From Pristionchus mayeri (lineage: Eukaryota; Nematoda; Chromadorea; Rhabditida; Neodiplogasteridae): a stretch of 64,000 nucleotides of DNA. The notes under the pieces were generated by a model. It was not told the origin of the DNA and made no database searches. It saw only the letters and a list, made by a program, of their open reading frames with translations. A program made the position numbers and the translations under genes. The stretch is taken from the NCBI GenBank assembly GCA_036245805.1, contig BTRK01000001.1:32622758-32686757 (forward strand). Direction: 5' to 3'. Shown here one piece after another: positions 37,196 through 47,838 of the stretch. Positions within the stretch are counted from its first letter, which is position 1; each line of letters begins with the position of its first letter.

Positions 37196-40137
37196 TCAAT
37201 TTATCTTATCAGGCGGAAACGCTCAGAAGATGATAGGTCGGTAGTCTTCATAAGTTGCACTCCACCAATGGCTGCCAATAGCTCGGGATAGGTCGTCTCT
37301 CCATCGCGCGCGAGGCTTTCCGGGGGGACGAGTCCTATTGAATGGAGTCCAGACAGTTGTCGCACGGCTCCACTGTTCCACTCCCATTCTTCTGATCTTG
37401 AGGGCCCAGCGCGCTTTTCGTTTCAATCCTTCCTCATTCCAGTCTCTCAGCTTGGTAATCCCTCTCACGCGGTCATTCCTCCATCTGTCCCTTAGCGTGA
37501 CTCCAAGCATCTTTCTTTCCATCTTCCTCTGGGTGACTCTCAGCCTCTCCTTCTCGCCAGATCTCAGAGCCCATACTTCACACCCATAGAGAACTGTAGC
37601 CGTGATGCAGCTCTCGAAGACTCTACTCCTGATCTTGATGGACAGAATTCGAGAAGATAGGAGGTGCGAGAGCTTACTCCAGGCCAGCCACCCTAATCGA
37701 ATCCGGTGTTCTATTTCGTCGGAATGATCCAAGGGAAGAGCTATTCTTCCTCCGAGATAGGTGGCGCTATCGACGAATTCGAATCGCAGATTGCCGATGA
37801 TTATTGGATTGCGGGTAGAGGTGCAGGAGGTGAGGAGGTTGGTCTTGCTTGCATTCACTTCGAGACCAACTCGGCTGCACGCGTCCATCAGCTTCTTCAG
37901 CATTCGTTCCAGCTCGGGTCGAGATTTGGCAACGAGAGCCACGTCATCGGCATACTCCAAGTGGCAAAGGTTCCTTCCGTCGATTCTAATTCCATCTGAC
38001 TCCCAGTCAATGTTGTCCATGGCTGATCGTAGCACTGCGTTGAAGAGACGAGGGGAGAGGGTATCCCCTTGGCGGACTCCTCGACGCACAGTCACAGGAA
38101 CGAGCTCCTCATTAACTCGAATGAGTGTAGAGGAGGACTCGTAGAGACGGCGCAACATGTGGACGAGGGAGGTATGGGCTCCGAACGAGAAGAGGGCTTG
38201 CCAGCAGGCATTCCACTCCACACAGTCGAACGCCTTCTTGAAGTCGACGAACGCCAAGTAGATTGGGATACCGTACTCGGAGGTTCTTTCAGCGACCTGC
38301 TTGATGGCATGCAGGTTGTCGAGAGTACTGTAGCCGCGCCGGAAGCCGGTTTGGGTCGAGGACTCTGTTTCTTCAAGCACAGTTTCGAGTCTCTGAAGAA
38401 TGACTTTGGTCATTGTCTTCAGGGAAACGGTGAGGAGGGAGATGGGACGGAAGTTCCCAATGTTGGTAGGGTCTCCTTTCTTGTGCAGAAGAGTGACAAT
38501 TGCTTCGGTCAGGTCGCTTGGAACAGCCTCTCCATCTACCAGATAGTTGAGTAGATCAGCGATAACGGGAGCAAGGTGGTTTCGAGAGTGGTATAGCATA
38601 TCAGGGAGAATGCCATCCGAACCGGGTGAGTGACCACACTTGAGTTGGGACATCGCTTTGCTGACCTCATCGGGTAGGAAGGGAGGAAGGGGATCCAGAG
38701 GCTGAGGAGGGACTGGGAGTGGACACGGAACTGCAGGGGTGTAGAGACCGTCAAAGAAGCTCTGGACCACTGTCTTGGTAGCTGCTTGAGAGAGAGCACC
38801 AGTTACAGGGTCGGGAACTAGAAGGCGCTTCTTTGAGGTTTGCAGACTCAGCATGCTCTTCACGATGCTCCTTCCCATGGTTGCTGCTTGCCGTGCTTGC
38901 GCCTCCTTTCGCTTCCTGATGTCATCGACGAAACTCGTCCGGGCAGCTTTGCAGGCAGCTGAGTAGGCGACAGCTTGTTGGGAGTTGGATTGCAATTCAT
39001 GGCGCATCGCTAGGAGCTTCCGCGTTCCACTCGAGATCCAAGAAGGGGATTGGCGCTTCCTCCAGCAGTTCGTTGCCGCGGTCTCCGTGAAAGCCTTTAC
39101 CGTAGTATAGGCGTCGGCGGCAGAACTGGGGCGGGCAAGGGGCAGTGACGCGAGAAGGTTTGCGTTGACAGTAAAAGCGGTTCGATCGAAATCTAGCCGC
39201 TCCCTGCATCTTTTCTGCCTCGCCTTGTCAGGGAGGGAGAGGCACATCCGAACAAGGCGATGGTCGGAGTCAAACTCAAATCGACCAACGACTCCACAGT
39301 TGACTACTCTCGCTGTGGCGGGCGCTGCAACGTAGTCAATTTGGTGGAATGCGGAGCCGTTTGGGGATCGCCAGGTCCAGATTCGACCGTGCCGTCTCTT
39401 GGGGAACGTGTTCAGGATGCGCAGTCTGTTCCTCACGCAGAGCTCAGTGAAGCAGCGTCCGCGTGAGTTCGGTGTGGGAGAGGCAAAGTTACCGACAAAT
39501 CTTTCATTGCCAGGTTCCCTCGCCACTCGACAGTTGAAGTCACCAACCAGAACTGGCATATGGCCTTTTGGGGCACTCCGCAGGGCGGTCTCAACCTGGT
39601 CTAGGAAGTCTTCATACGCGTCGTCATCGTAGGAAGACGTAGGGGCGTAAGCGCAGACCAGGAAGAGCCGTAGGTCGGGAAGGAGCAGAGTGGCCAAACG
39701 AGGGGAGAGGCCATTGAACACAGCTCCGCGCGCGAGTTGCGGTCGAAGCAAAAATGCCACGCCATGGGAAGCAGTGGGCCCGCCCGAGTGGTAGACTACA
39801 GTGCCTGAGGATGTAAGATTGAACGAGGCACAACCCACAATCCTGGCTTCCTGCACTGCAACCACGTCCCACTTGATCTTGTCGAGGGCGAGTTCCATCT
39901 CCGACTGCTTCTCCCTTGGGCCGAGCGTCCTGGCGTTGATGGTGCCGATGTAGAAGTGGCGACCCATCGTGGCGGCGTACAACTCCCGCGTGCCAACGCG
40001 TCTGGGAGAGGGAATCCGGGCGGGCGGAACCGGAGACGGAGAGACGAAATCGCACTCAACCGCTCGCCACACACTTGAGAACCCAGAATGATAAGAAAAC
40101 CTGATAAGATAAATTGATTGATTGATTGATTGATTGA
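37196..40137 (-). mobile_element. RTE-like non-LTR retrotransposon, full length
   Basis: The element is 2942 bp and reads on the minus strand. The 12-base target TTGGAGGTGAAA is present on both sides (40138-40149 and 37184-37195). The 5' end begins with a TCAA-repeat followed by TTTATCTTATCAGG; the 3' end is CCTGATAAGATAAATTGA, the complement of the 5' sequence. There is no long poly(A). The single ORF, the endonuclease-RT order and the short length fit the RTE group. The intact ORF and perfect target duplication suggest a young and possibly active copy. Confidence 0.93.
37223..40072 (-). CDS. Endonuclease-reverse transcriptase of RTE-like element
   Basis: One uninterrupted 949-codon frame. 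Residues about 36-275 are an APE-type endonuclease (GTINARTLG, VQEARI, LVGDFNCR and a closing HQIDYV motif). Residues about 475-730 are a reverse transcriptase (FRPISLL, QTGFRRG, the first catalytic Asp in FVDFKKAFD, RRGVRQGDTLSP and YADD at 707-710). The C-terminal part has VLYGCEVWAL and GKPRARWRDDL, common to RTE-type proteins. The enzyme should nick the target and prime reverse transcription of its RNA there. Translation may start at Met1 or at Met36 (MGRHFYIGT), which lies just before the endonuclease fold. No gag-like ORF precedes it. Codon use is more GC-rich than the surroundings, consistent with a recent insertion. Confidence 0.96.
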   Translation of the reverse strand: MWRAVECDFVSPSPVPPARIPSPRRVGTRELYAATMGRHFYIGTINARTLGPREKQSEMELALDKIKWDVVAVQEARIVGCASFNLTSSGTVVYHSGGPTASHGVAFLLRPQLARGAVFNGLSPRLATLLLPDLRLFLVCAYAPTSSYDDDAYEDFLDQVETALRSAPKGHMPVLVGDFNCRVAREPGNERFVGNFASPTPNSRGRCFTELCVRNRLRILNTFPKRRHGRIWTWRSPNGSAFHQIDYVAAPATARVVNCGVVGRFEFDSDHRLVRMCLSLPDKARQKRCRERLDFDRTAFTVNANLLASLPLARPSSAADAYTTVKAFTETAATNCWRKRQSPSWISSGTRKLLAMRHELQSNSQQAVAYSAACKAARTSFVDDIRKRKEAQARQAATMGRSIVKSMLSLQTSKKRLLVPDPVTGALSQAATKTVVQSFFDGLYTPAVPCPLPVPPQPLDPLPPFLPDEVSKAMSQLKCGHSPGSDGILPDMLYHSRNHLAPVIADLLNYLVDGEAVPSDLTEAIVTLLHKKGDPTNIGNFRPISLLTVSLKTMTKVILQRLETVLEETESSTQTGFRRGYSTLDNLHAIKQVAERTSEYGIPIYLAFVDFKKAFDCVEWNACWQALFSFGAHTSLVHMLRRLYESSSTLIRVNEELVPVTVRRGVRQGDTLSPRLFNAVLRSAMDNIDWESDGIRIDGRNLCHLEYADDVALVAKSRPELERMLKKLMDACSRVGLEVNASKTNLLTSCTSTRNPIIIGNLRFEFVDSATYLGGRIALPLDHSDEIEHRIRLGWLAWSKLSHLLSSRILSIKIRSRVFESCITATVLYGCEVWALRSGEKERLRVTQRKMERKMLGVTLRDRWRNDRVRGITKLRDWNEEGLKRKARWALKIRRMGVEQWSRATTVWTPFNRTRPPGKPRARWRDDLSRAIGSHWWSATYEDYRPIIF

Positions 40138-40487
40138 TTTCACCTCCAAATACAAGAGGCAGAAAACTATTTTAAAACTTGTGAAAACATTTCATTTTGT
40201 GTGATTGATTAGTTTCCGGATAGCCATAAAGCGTAGGGCGATTCGAACATATATTTATATTGACCAAGTAGTCCCCTATTATGCGCTACCGAGCTAGCTT
40301 TAGATCTTTAACGAAAAGGATTTTGGGCTAGCTCAAACATCACGATCCAAATCTAACATTACTTTCTTACCAACCTAATAAATAGACCGATCGGAAAGGA
40401 ATGAATGGGAAGGAATGAAATGGAAGAATAAAAATAAATGATCGACCTTCTTGAAGGCTGTCTTTCGCTCCATGCACGGTTCGCGAG

Positions 40488-40572
40488 CAATCGTCTCACT
40501 CTCTTCAGTTTGCACGCTCTCTCGCCGGTCAGAAAGACGAGAGAGCGTGCAAACTGAAGACAGTCAGCCCAT
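40488..40572. repeat. Hairpin MITE, second near-perfect copy
   Basis: 'cttcagtttgcacgctctct' and its reverse complement flank a short loop ('cgccggtcagaaagac'). It closely matches 6077-6158. The 85-base palindrome would form a long RNA hairpin if transcribed. Confidence 0.82.
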
Positions 40573-41620
40573 CGCACATGTTCGCGAGATCTGCTGCCTT
40601 GCTGTGCAGTTTTGGATTTGATCTAATGCTGGAATATGGGGGGTGTGACAACTGGGCAACGACATTTGGGCAACTGCTCACTACTCGCCATCTGAAACAA
40701 GCCCACAAAATGCAACACACATTTTCAAGAGAACCCTAGTTCTGGAATATTGATGCTAGCCTTGCACATGATAATAAAATAAATAGAGTTGTAATATGAG
40801 TTCTGTGTGTTAGGGTTGGAAAAACGAGGGGAAATAATGAGCTCGTTATTCCTGCCCCGCCTCTGATTGCGAAATAAGGGGAGAGGATGCATAGTTCGAG
40901 GATAACGAGCTCGTAACCTACCCTCGTATTGCCAACCCTACTGAGTGTGTGTTTTAAACATTTATTAATACACTAGGGGACAAAAATTGAATCGAAGAAT
41001 TTGGGGCATCATCATTCACCTTATCTTCTCTGTCTCTCCCGAGTCTCTGCTTACTCGTTCTCGCCTGAGGAGCAATGTTCTCGCTCTCTCCATATCATGC
41101 ACTCTCTCGCTCACTCTGATCGACGAGAGAGTACGTGGTTTGGAGAGACTCAGACAATTCCTCCGCCTGAGATGTCGCCAATCTTATCAGCATCACTGAC
41201 TCTTTCATATTCTCACTTTTTTGTTGCTTGCATTCGCATTTATTTGAGACTCTAATACATTTCAGGCGCCTAATTCGCCTCCGCCAGTAATTATACGACA
41301 ATATTTTCTGATGGTGATTCCTCTCAGATGAAATGAGGAGAGTTGAGCAAATAATATGTTGGTTTATTCTTAAATATAATTTATTGTTTCATAAATCTTC
41401 AGGCGTACATGACAAGGACGACAACAATGAGATAATTTTCGCTGATCACGCCGTTTAAAGTGCGCTAAAGAGAGCATCCATACACAAATGATATGTAAAG
41501 ATCAAAATCATAATCAATTAGAACCAAAGGCCAGAATAAGTGAAACATTTAAAAGTAAAAATTGGAAAAAAACTTTTGCATCAGCCTGATATATTCTATG
41601 CTTTCGAATAAGGACAACTA
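40573..41620. other. Repeat-rich, no gene
   Basis: Holds a diverged hairpin at about 41050-41150, an inverted copy of the 28095-28330 repeat at about 41160-41295 ending in 'caggcgcctaattcgcct', and an isolated mariner-type end ('aaaaacttttgcatcagcctgata') near 41568-41592. Confidence 0.55.
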
Positions 41621-42896
41621 CAGGGTGCGCCATAATTACGTATACTGATGTTTTCAAATGTTTCTACATTTGGAATCGAACTTGAGGGATATATTTTATG
41701 GCAAAGTTTATCAGTCATATGGGTAATAGTAACATACTGTCTTCGTTTGATAGGGCCTCCATTTGCTCTGAGACAGGCCTTGAGAGTCTTCTCAGATCCA
41801 ATCGTCTATTCCCGCTTGAAATTTTTGTCGATTTCGACTCGTGCTTTGAGAAGGGCAGCCTTGAGGGGAGAGTAGTGTCGAGTTTTGTTAGAAGACATCT
41901 TGGACTACCACATCGCCAAATACTGAAGTCAAGGCTTTGAGATCGGGGGAATACGGGGATCAGCCAGTCAGAGTGGTTCGGTCGGGTGCATGGGTGTCCG
42001 GCAACGAATTTGCCTTCTGAATGGAGTTGATTGTTGCTGAGACGACCAGTGTTCCTGGTCGAAGTTGGATTGAGTTTGTGGTGTTGCCGCGTTTTCCAGG
42101 AATCACATCATGTAATAGTCCTTATTGTTCTTAGCTCCCGGAGTGACAAAAACGAGAAGGAACTTGACTGTTGTGCACATTGCAATACTAACCCTGATGT
42201 AGATGGGATGACTGATATAGCCATCGATTCCGCAACAATTTTAAGATACTTCAGGATCAGAGGCAGTGATTATGCTGGTTTGGATATTTTAGATGCTTTC
42301 GATTGTAAAGATATTTACATCGCTGAGCAACGTACTGAAATGCGCGGACCTGGCAAACTGCAACAACAGTTTACGGTTCCGTTCTATGCGACGCTTAATC
42401 TGACGCTCACCTAGTCCGAGTAACTTAATGTACTTGTAAGGGCGAAGAGTCAGACGGGAGTTGGGAACACGAGAAATGGATGTGCTCGATATTTCAAAAC
42501 TCTTGACCACCTGAGTACGCTTTCGAAGCACCATCTTTCGGATGCGCTCTCGGTGCCATGCGGTGGAAACAGACCCAGGTCTCTATATGTCCGGACAGCC
42601 CATATCAGTACCAAGCTGTTGTTGCTTATGACGCTATCGGAAGCAGTCGACTTGTGAACTCCGTGTCGATCAGCGTCGATGTCAGCGGCTTGTGACACCT
42701 ACTTGTGGCTGAGACTGAGGGTTGGAGAATACTAGACATCGTCATTACTAGAAAACCTGACTAGCTTACACGAGACCTTGAATAGAGAGAGATCAATGGT
42801 CACTCGCCATGATGATGCTATAGGGGTCGCGCATATCGATTGCGCAGCCGGGTCACAGAATAATGAAATCAGTCTACGTAATTATGGCGCACCCTG
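41621..42896 (-). mobile_element. Tc1/mariner-like element, 1.28 kb, decayed
   Basis: The termini are CAGGGTGCGCCATAATTACG and its complement, flanked by TA. The minus strand holds traces of a transposase: a charged helix region at 42534-42289 (YIKLLGLGERQIKRRIERNR, helix-turn-helix-like), and fragments near the 3' end such as LDFSIWRCGSP and LSRPVSEQMEALSNE. These resemble the transposase C-terminus after the last catalytic Asp. Stops and frame changes interrupt it throughout, so it is not autonomous. Confidence 0.82.
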
Positions 42897-42919
42897 TATA
42901 TTCGTTACGACTGGTTCTT

Positions 42920-43045
42920 GATTGCTTCAGTAGCACGTTAAAACGAGACATAAATTGACTTTATTCAACACATGAAGATGCACAAGCATTGCAAGGGAAA
43001 GATCAAGATCAACTTCTTTACTGCACCCAATAATTCTAACGTGAT
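42920..43045 (+). repeat. Dispersed 0.15-kb repeat, copy 2
   Basis: This is similar in order and content to 27820-27960. It lies directly next to the decayed element ending at 42896 and precedes the last identifiable exon of the minus-strand gene at 43220-50861. Confidence 0.6.
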
Positions 43046-43389
43046 ACATCCCCAGAATGTAGAGACGATAACTCGAATTTCGACCTCTACCAGCTGCACT
43101 TGGCAAAAGTTTTACGGATTTTACGGTTTTTACGAATTTTGAAACCGTAAATTTAACGATTTTACGGATCAGCAAAATAAACAATTTTACGCCGCCATAT
43201 GCTGCTGCTAGATGCGCACCTTCTCTGTGCTCGATGTAGAGATCATCGATGATCTTGTTGAATCCTTCAGCGGCGTCGAAGATCTCCTTGTACTTGGCGG
43301 AGCGTCGATCACCCAGCGATTCGGTCAACTTAAAGGAGCGAGATTACTTAAACAGTCTTCATTCTACGTTGTCCCTCGCGAGTCAGGTA

Positions 43390-43470
43390 GGCACTTGGTC
43401 GGACGAGACCTATGACGTCATGCTGCCTTTGATATATCATGACGTCAAACTTCTCATCCCTTCTAGTGCC
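43390..43470. mobile_element. GGCAC-type MITE in an intron
   Basis: Ends GGCACTTGGTCGGACGAGAC and 'cttctagtgcc', with the internal 'cctttgatatatca' shared with the copy at 34184-34273. It lies between the exon blocks at 43328 and 43658 of the unrecognised gene. Confidence 0.75.
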
Positions 43471-44015
43471 GTCAAGTCGGTCAGAGAGCAGGTAGAATAA
43501 AGAGATATATTTTTTGTGATGCCGTCTCTATCTTGTGGTCCTGTCTAGAACTTTAAAAGCAGGTTTCTGAAGGGTCAGAAGGGCTTCTGTGATAGTTCTA
43601 CAGAATGGTCCAATTTTGGTTATAATCCGACCTAGTGCCGCGAACTCTCCTGCATACCTGAGTGAAGTAGGGACGGAACTTCTCCTTGTCCTCTGACTCA
43701 GCCAGAAGATGAAATCCCATCCAGTAGCATATTGAGAGTACCTGTGAATGATTTATTAGCAATTGATTATATTCAATAGCCCTTGACCTCGTGTGTGAGG
43801 ATCAGTAAGTTGATTGATTTCTAACTCAATATACTGACTGTCAATAGCAAAAACAAAACGATGTATAGAATAAAACGAAACGAAATAAGGAATAATAGAA
43901 TAATAGTGACATCATCATTCTGATCTCCTCTCTCCTGCTGCCCAAAGACCTGCGAAATCGCGAGGGCTTTGCATTTCATTACCTGAATCATTTACTTGCG
44001 AAATCAAAAATACCA

Positions 44016-44097
44016 TATAGGTCGGATGAGAAGTATGACGGCACTATGACGTCATCAAAGGCGGCGTGACGTCATAGTTCTCATGAGACCTAATGCC
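44016..44097. mobile_element. GGCAC-type MITE beside a splice donor
   Basis: 'aggtcggatgagaagtatga' on the left and 'catagttctcatgagaccta' on the right form arms of about 35 bases, with 'catcaaaggcgg' between. It ends about 9 bases downstream (in gene orientation) of the exon block ending at 44106. Confidence 0.7.
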
Positions 44098-44682
44098 AAC
44101 CATACTAGAGCACGACGATAAACGGGGCGTACTCCGTCGAGCATTTCAGCATGCTTGAAATAGCTCATGAGACGAGATTTGTTCTTCCTACTCGAGTTGG
44201 TGAAGATCTGAAAGAAATCCTAAGTGCTGATATGGCGATGGCAAATAGAGTTGGAGAAATGATACCACGACACCTCCTACACACTCCATCCCAATGAACA
44301 GGCCGTGGTGTCGCTTCTCGAACTCTACCGGCACGAAACCTGATCGTTTTCTGGGAAATTGCGCATCTTCTTGCAGAAGAGCGGCATGAGATCATCGTAG
44401 TTCGCCCGGAGTGCATCCTGCACCAATTGAAATGCATTAGAAGAAATATTTTTTTATTGTTTACAATATTATCAGCGCACTTTTGCGCAACTTTTGATAT
44501 TTCTTTGTTCAAAAGATGTTCCTTTGTTCAAAGTTGTTTTCATTTTGCATGATGAACAGCACTCCTCTAGGTATGGATGGCCAATCGGCGAGTGCTGTCC
44601 TCATTTTACGTTTAGTCTAGTAGGCGAGAGAGCATGTGAAACGAGGAGAGCGCGCACCGATTTGCCATCACTTATTTACATA

Positions 44683-46029
44683 CAGTATCGATCATAAGTA
44701 TTCGCCCAAAATTTCGGAGCCCTATAATTTTTGAACCGATTGCCCGATCAGTCTGAAATTTTAACTGTAGATAGGTAATTCATCGGGGAATGCGATGCAC
44801 TTATAGGCAATTCATGAAAAGTTTTCGCTCTTGCATAGTGATGACGCAACAACAACACACTTTTTCGAAATGGATTATTTCCTCGGAGAAATTTTTCGTG
44901 CTTACCGGACTTTCTGAGGGTTGAGAAGTGCCATAGAGCTATCCAGAAAACAATTTTCAAGTTGCTGCGACTTCGCACCAAGTTGCTGCAGCCGCTGCAA
45001 ATTCGAGGCTGCAAACTCATAACTTTGGGTCTAGGCAAGCTAGGAACTAGTTCAGAGAAGAAAAATTATCCTTGTTATGTTCCTAGATGATCCTGAAAGT
45101 TTGGTATCGATCGCTCATTATTTCCCTCAAGGCATAATAAAGTCACTTTTTCTGATGCCCCGATTTTGGCCGAGTACCGTTTCAATGCCGAATTTGCATA
45201 AAATGTGATTCCAACACAGAAATGTTCAAAAACCATCGAAGAATCGATTCCGAACTATTGGTAGGGTTAGCTTCACTTTCCAGACCGTGGCGTTCGATCT
45301 TAAGACGCGCGCTCCTCTCAGAATGAGCGCGTCTCTCTTCACACCGATCCCTCTCCACTCTCTCTCCGTGTAGGGAAATGATGTACGCTCGAGAGGAGCG
45401 CGCGTCTTAAGATCGAACGCCACGGTCTGGAAAGTGAAGCTAACCCTACCAATAGTTCGGAATCGATTCTTCGATGGTTTTTGAACATTTCTGTGTTGGA
45501 ATCACATTTTATGCAAATTCGGCATTGAAACGGTACTCGGCCAAAATCGGGGGCATCAGAAAAAGTGACTTTATTATGCCTTGAGGGCAAATAATGAGCG
45601 ATCGATACCAAACTTTCAGGATCATCTAGGATCATAACAAGGATAATTTTTCTTCTCTGCACTAGTTCCTAGCTTGCCTAGAACCAAAGTTATGAGTTTG
45701 CAGCCTCGAATTTGCAGCGGCTGCAGCAACTTGGTGCGAAGTCGCAGCAACTTGAAAATTGTTTTCTGGATAGCCCTATGGCACTTCTCAACCCTCAGAA
45801 ATTCCGGTAAGCACGAAAAATTTCTCCGAGGAAATAATTCATTTCGAAAAAGTGTGTTGTTGTTGCGTCATCACTATGCAAGAGCGAACACTTTTCATGA
45901 ATTACCTATAAGTGCATCGCATTCCCCGATGAATTACCTATCTACAGTTAAAATTTCAGACTGATCGGGCAATCGGTTCAAAAATTATAGGGCTCCGAAA
46001 TTTTGGGCGAATACTTATGATCGATACTG
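44683..46029. mobile_element. Foldback element, arms about 640 bp
   Basis: The element begins CAGTATCGATCATAAGTATT and ends with the complement; TA flanks both sides (44681-44682 and 46030-46031). Paired positions sum to 90712, so the two arms are near-identical reverse complements almost to the centre. There, a GC-richer hairpin ('cttaagacgcgcgctcctct') is followed by a short asymmetric loop. The 96-codon frames on each arm are mirror copies of each other and not evidence of a gene. CAGT-type ends and TA duplication suggest mobilisation by a Tc1-type transposase. Confidence 0.92.
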
Positions 46030-46279
46030 TACCTTTGGGAACAGCTTGGAGCTGACGGCGAATGCGTAAAAGGCCGTCTGGGCCACTGCATTGAGTGGGT
46101 CAAGCATGCAACTCTTCAGAAGTGCGAAATCCTGAATGGGATGCTGATCAACTAGGCATGGATTCGCGAAGGAATGAGAGAGAGATAGGAATGAGAGATA
46201 CGCAGAATTAACAGGCAGTTTCATTCGAAGCCATCCTTATCCTAATTAGCAGTTGAGAGAAGTTTCAATCAACGGGAAG

Positions 46280-47402
46280 ACGCAAACCTTGTCGTCGAAG
46301 GGAGTTGAGCGTTTGCCGTACAGTCCTTCTGTGTAGATCATTAATTGGCATCCGAGGAAACGCACGCGATAGTGCTGCAAATTAGCAAATGATGGCGGAA
46401 GTTGTTCGACTTTCGGCGCACCCCCCCCCCCCTTTTTCGATCGATGATGCTAATTAAGGACGATTATTCTCTGAGTTTCGAGCACTATTAGAGTGCATGA
46501 ATGGCTTCCCATGGAATGGTCTCTACATTTCCGCATGCCAAATGGGTTAGAGATACTGCAGAATTACGACAGTCATCTCTTGCGAATCCATCCCTCTTAG
46601 AGCTAGGGAACTCGAACTCTAGGACAAAACACACACAGATAAACAAATAACAAAAACAGCGTACGCTGTCAGCCAGTGCGGATCTGACGATGTGCGAGAG
46701 GATGCGGGGTGACACCATCGCCACGTCCCTCTTGTGCTTCTGCTCGTAGAAGAAGTCGAACTCCTCCTGCCAAACTCGTCCGTCTATTAATGGTTTACCG
46801 AACTGCCATCCCTAGTCGGATTGTCATGCCGGGCGGCGAGAGAATGTGGGAAAGGAGCCTAATATCAATCCAAAGGAGAGGTTTCTTTTGATTGCGATCG
46901 CCAAAAATAGCAGGAAATCCGAAAAGTAGTGTTGTATCAATTAGAACTGGCCATTTTGCACCTTGACTGTGGATAAATTGAATATTGCACTAAATTCATG
47001 GCAATTCTCAACGGAAGTGCAATTTCTAATGGGATGCACCTTCAATTTCTAATGGGATGCACCGAATTCCTTTACAGGGGAACTATTGGAAAGGAGACAA
47101 TGAAGGTACTAGTTTCTTGCTTTTCCAGCGTACCTCCATCTCAACCACAACGAGAAGACCCGCCACTCCAGCTGCCCGATGCTCCCACTTCTCTGAATGC
47201 AATATTACAATAAATTTGCAAATATAAAAAATATTTTTTTTCATAGAATGCGAATTGTAGCTGACCGCAGTGAACTCGGTGAAGGCGGCTTCGAAATGGC
47301 GGCGCTTTATTTGGACACCGTTATCGCGCAGATTCGTGACAATGGACAAGAAGTTATCCTCGACGAAGTTGAACCTGCAATTCGAAGATAAATATTTTTT
47401 TT

Positions 47403-47450
<48 letters not shown>

Positions 47451-47500
47451 GCCGACACTCTTCCGTTGAGGCATATTCAGTTAGCCCCACAAATTTTAAA
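46280..47500 (-). repeat. Segmental duplication, copy B
   Basis: This stretch and 48960-50240 are direct repeats offset by about 2.74 kb. They cover the exon blocks FNFVEDNFLSIV, the 59-base block after it, SPRILSHIVRSALADS and the start of HYRVRFLG, with their introns. The 109-base exon differs at one base (47318 against 50061, Val to Ile). Introns differ by small indels and more substitutions. An ATT/ATC microsatellite (about 47399-47447) is present in both. Confidence 0.9.
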
Positions 47501-47539
47501 AATCGATAAGCGAGTGCGATGGCAAATTCAGGCAAATTC

Positions 47540-47838
47540 CTCGCACAATTCAGGAGAGGAACTGATGAGTTTCAGACTCAAATCCGGGAGGGGGATATGT
47601 TTCAGAAATGTATCAAGTTTCTGAGCATGCTCTTGGGTGGAGGCGGGGATTGTGGACGGCACCTCGCACAATTCAGGAGAGGAACTGATGAGTTTCAGAC
47701 TCAAATCCGGGAGGGGGATATGTTTCAGAAATGTATCAAGTTTCTGAGCATGCTCTTGGGTGGAGGCGGGGATTGTGGACGGCACCTCGCACAATTCAGG
47801 AGAGGAACTGATGAGTTTCAGACTCAACTTTCAGACTC
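47540..47838 (+). repeat. Minisatellite, 123-bp unit, about 2.4 copies
   Basis: Units start at 47540, 47663 and 47786 with 'ctcgcacaattcaggagagg' and are almost identical. Because 123 is a multiple of three and no stop occurs in one frame on each strand, both strands stay open across the array (41 codons per unit). A partial 'tttcagactcaa' stutter follows. The array lies between the two copies of the segmental duplication. There is no evidence that it is translated. Confidence 0.92.

Larger units (their letters stand above)
36157..40378. mobile_element. mariner-like element split by a retrotransposon
   Basis: The left end TCAGGCTGGTAAGAAAGTAA pairs with the right end, whose complement is TTAGGTTGGTAAGAAAGTAA. 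The match runs about 30 bases and TA flanks both sides. Subtracting the 2942-bp retrotransposon and one 12-bp target copy leaves about 1.27 kb, the normal mariner length. The remaining sequence has no intact transposase frame, so the element is old. Confidence 0.82.

Noticed and set aside
37338..39632. Plus-strand frames of up to 161 codons over 37.3-39.6 kb
   Set aside because: They are shadows of the GC-rich retrotransposon ORF on the minus strand.
42031..42414. 127-codon plus-strand frame within 41621-42896
   Set aside because: The transposase traces of this element are on the minus strand; the plus frame has no recognised features.
44748..45964. Two near-identical 96-codon frames
   Set aside because: They are the two arms of the foldback element at 44683-46029, not a gene pair.
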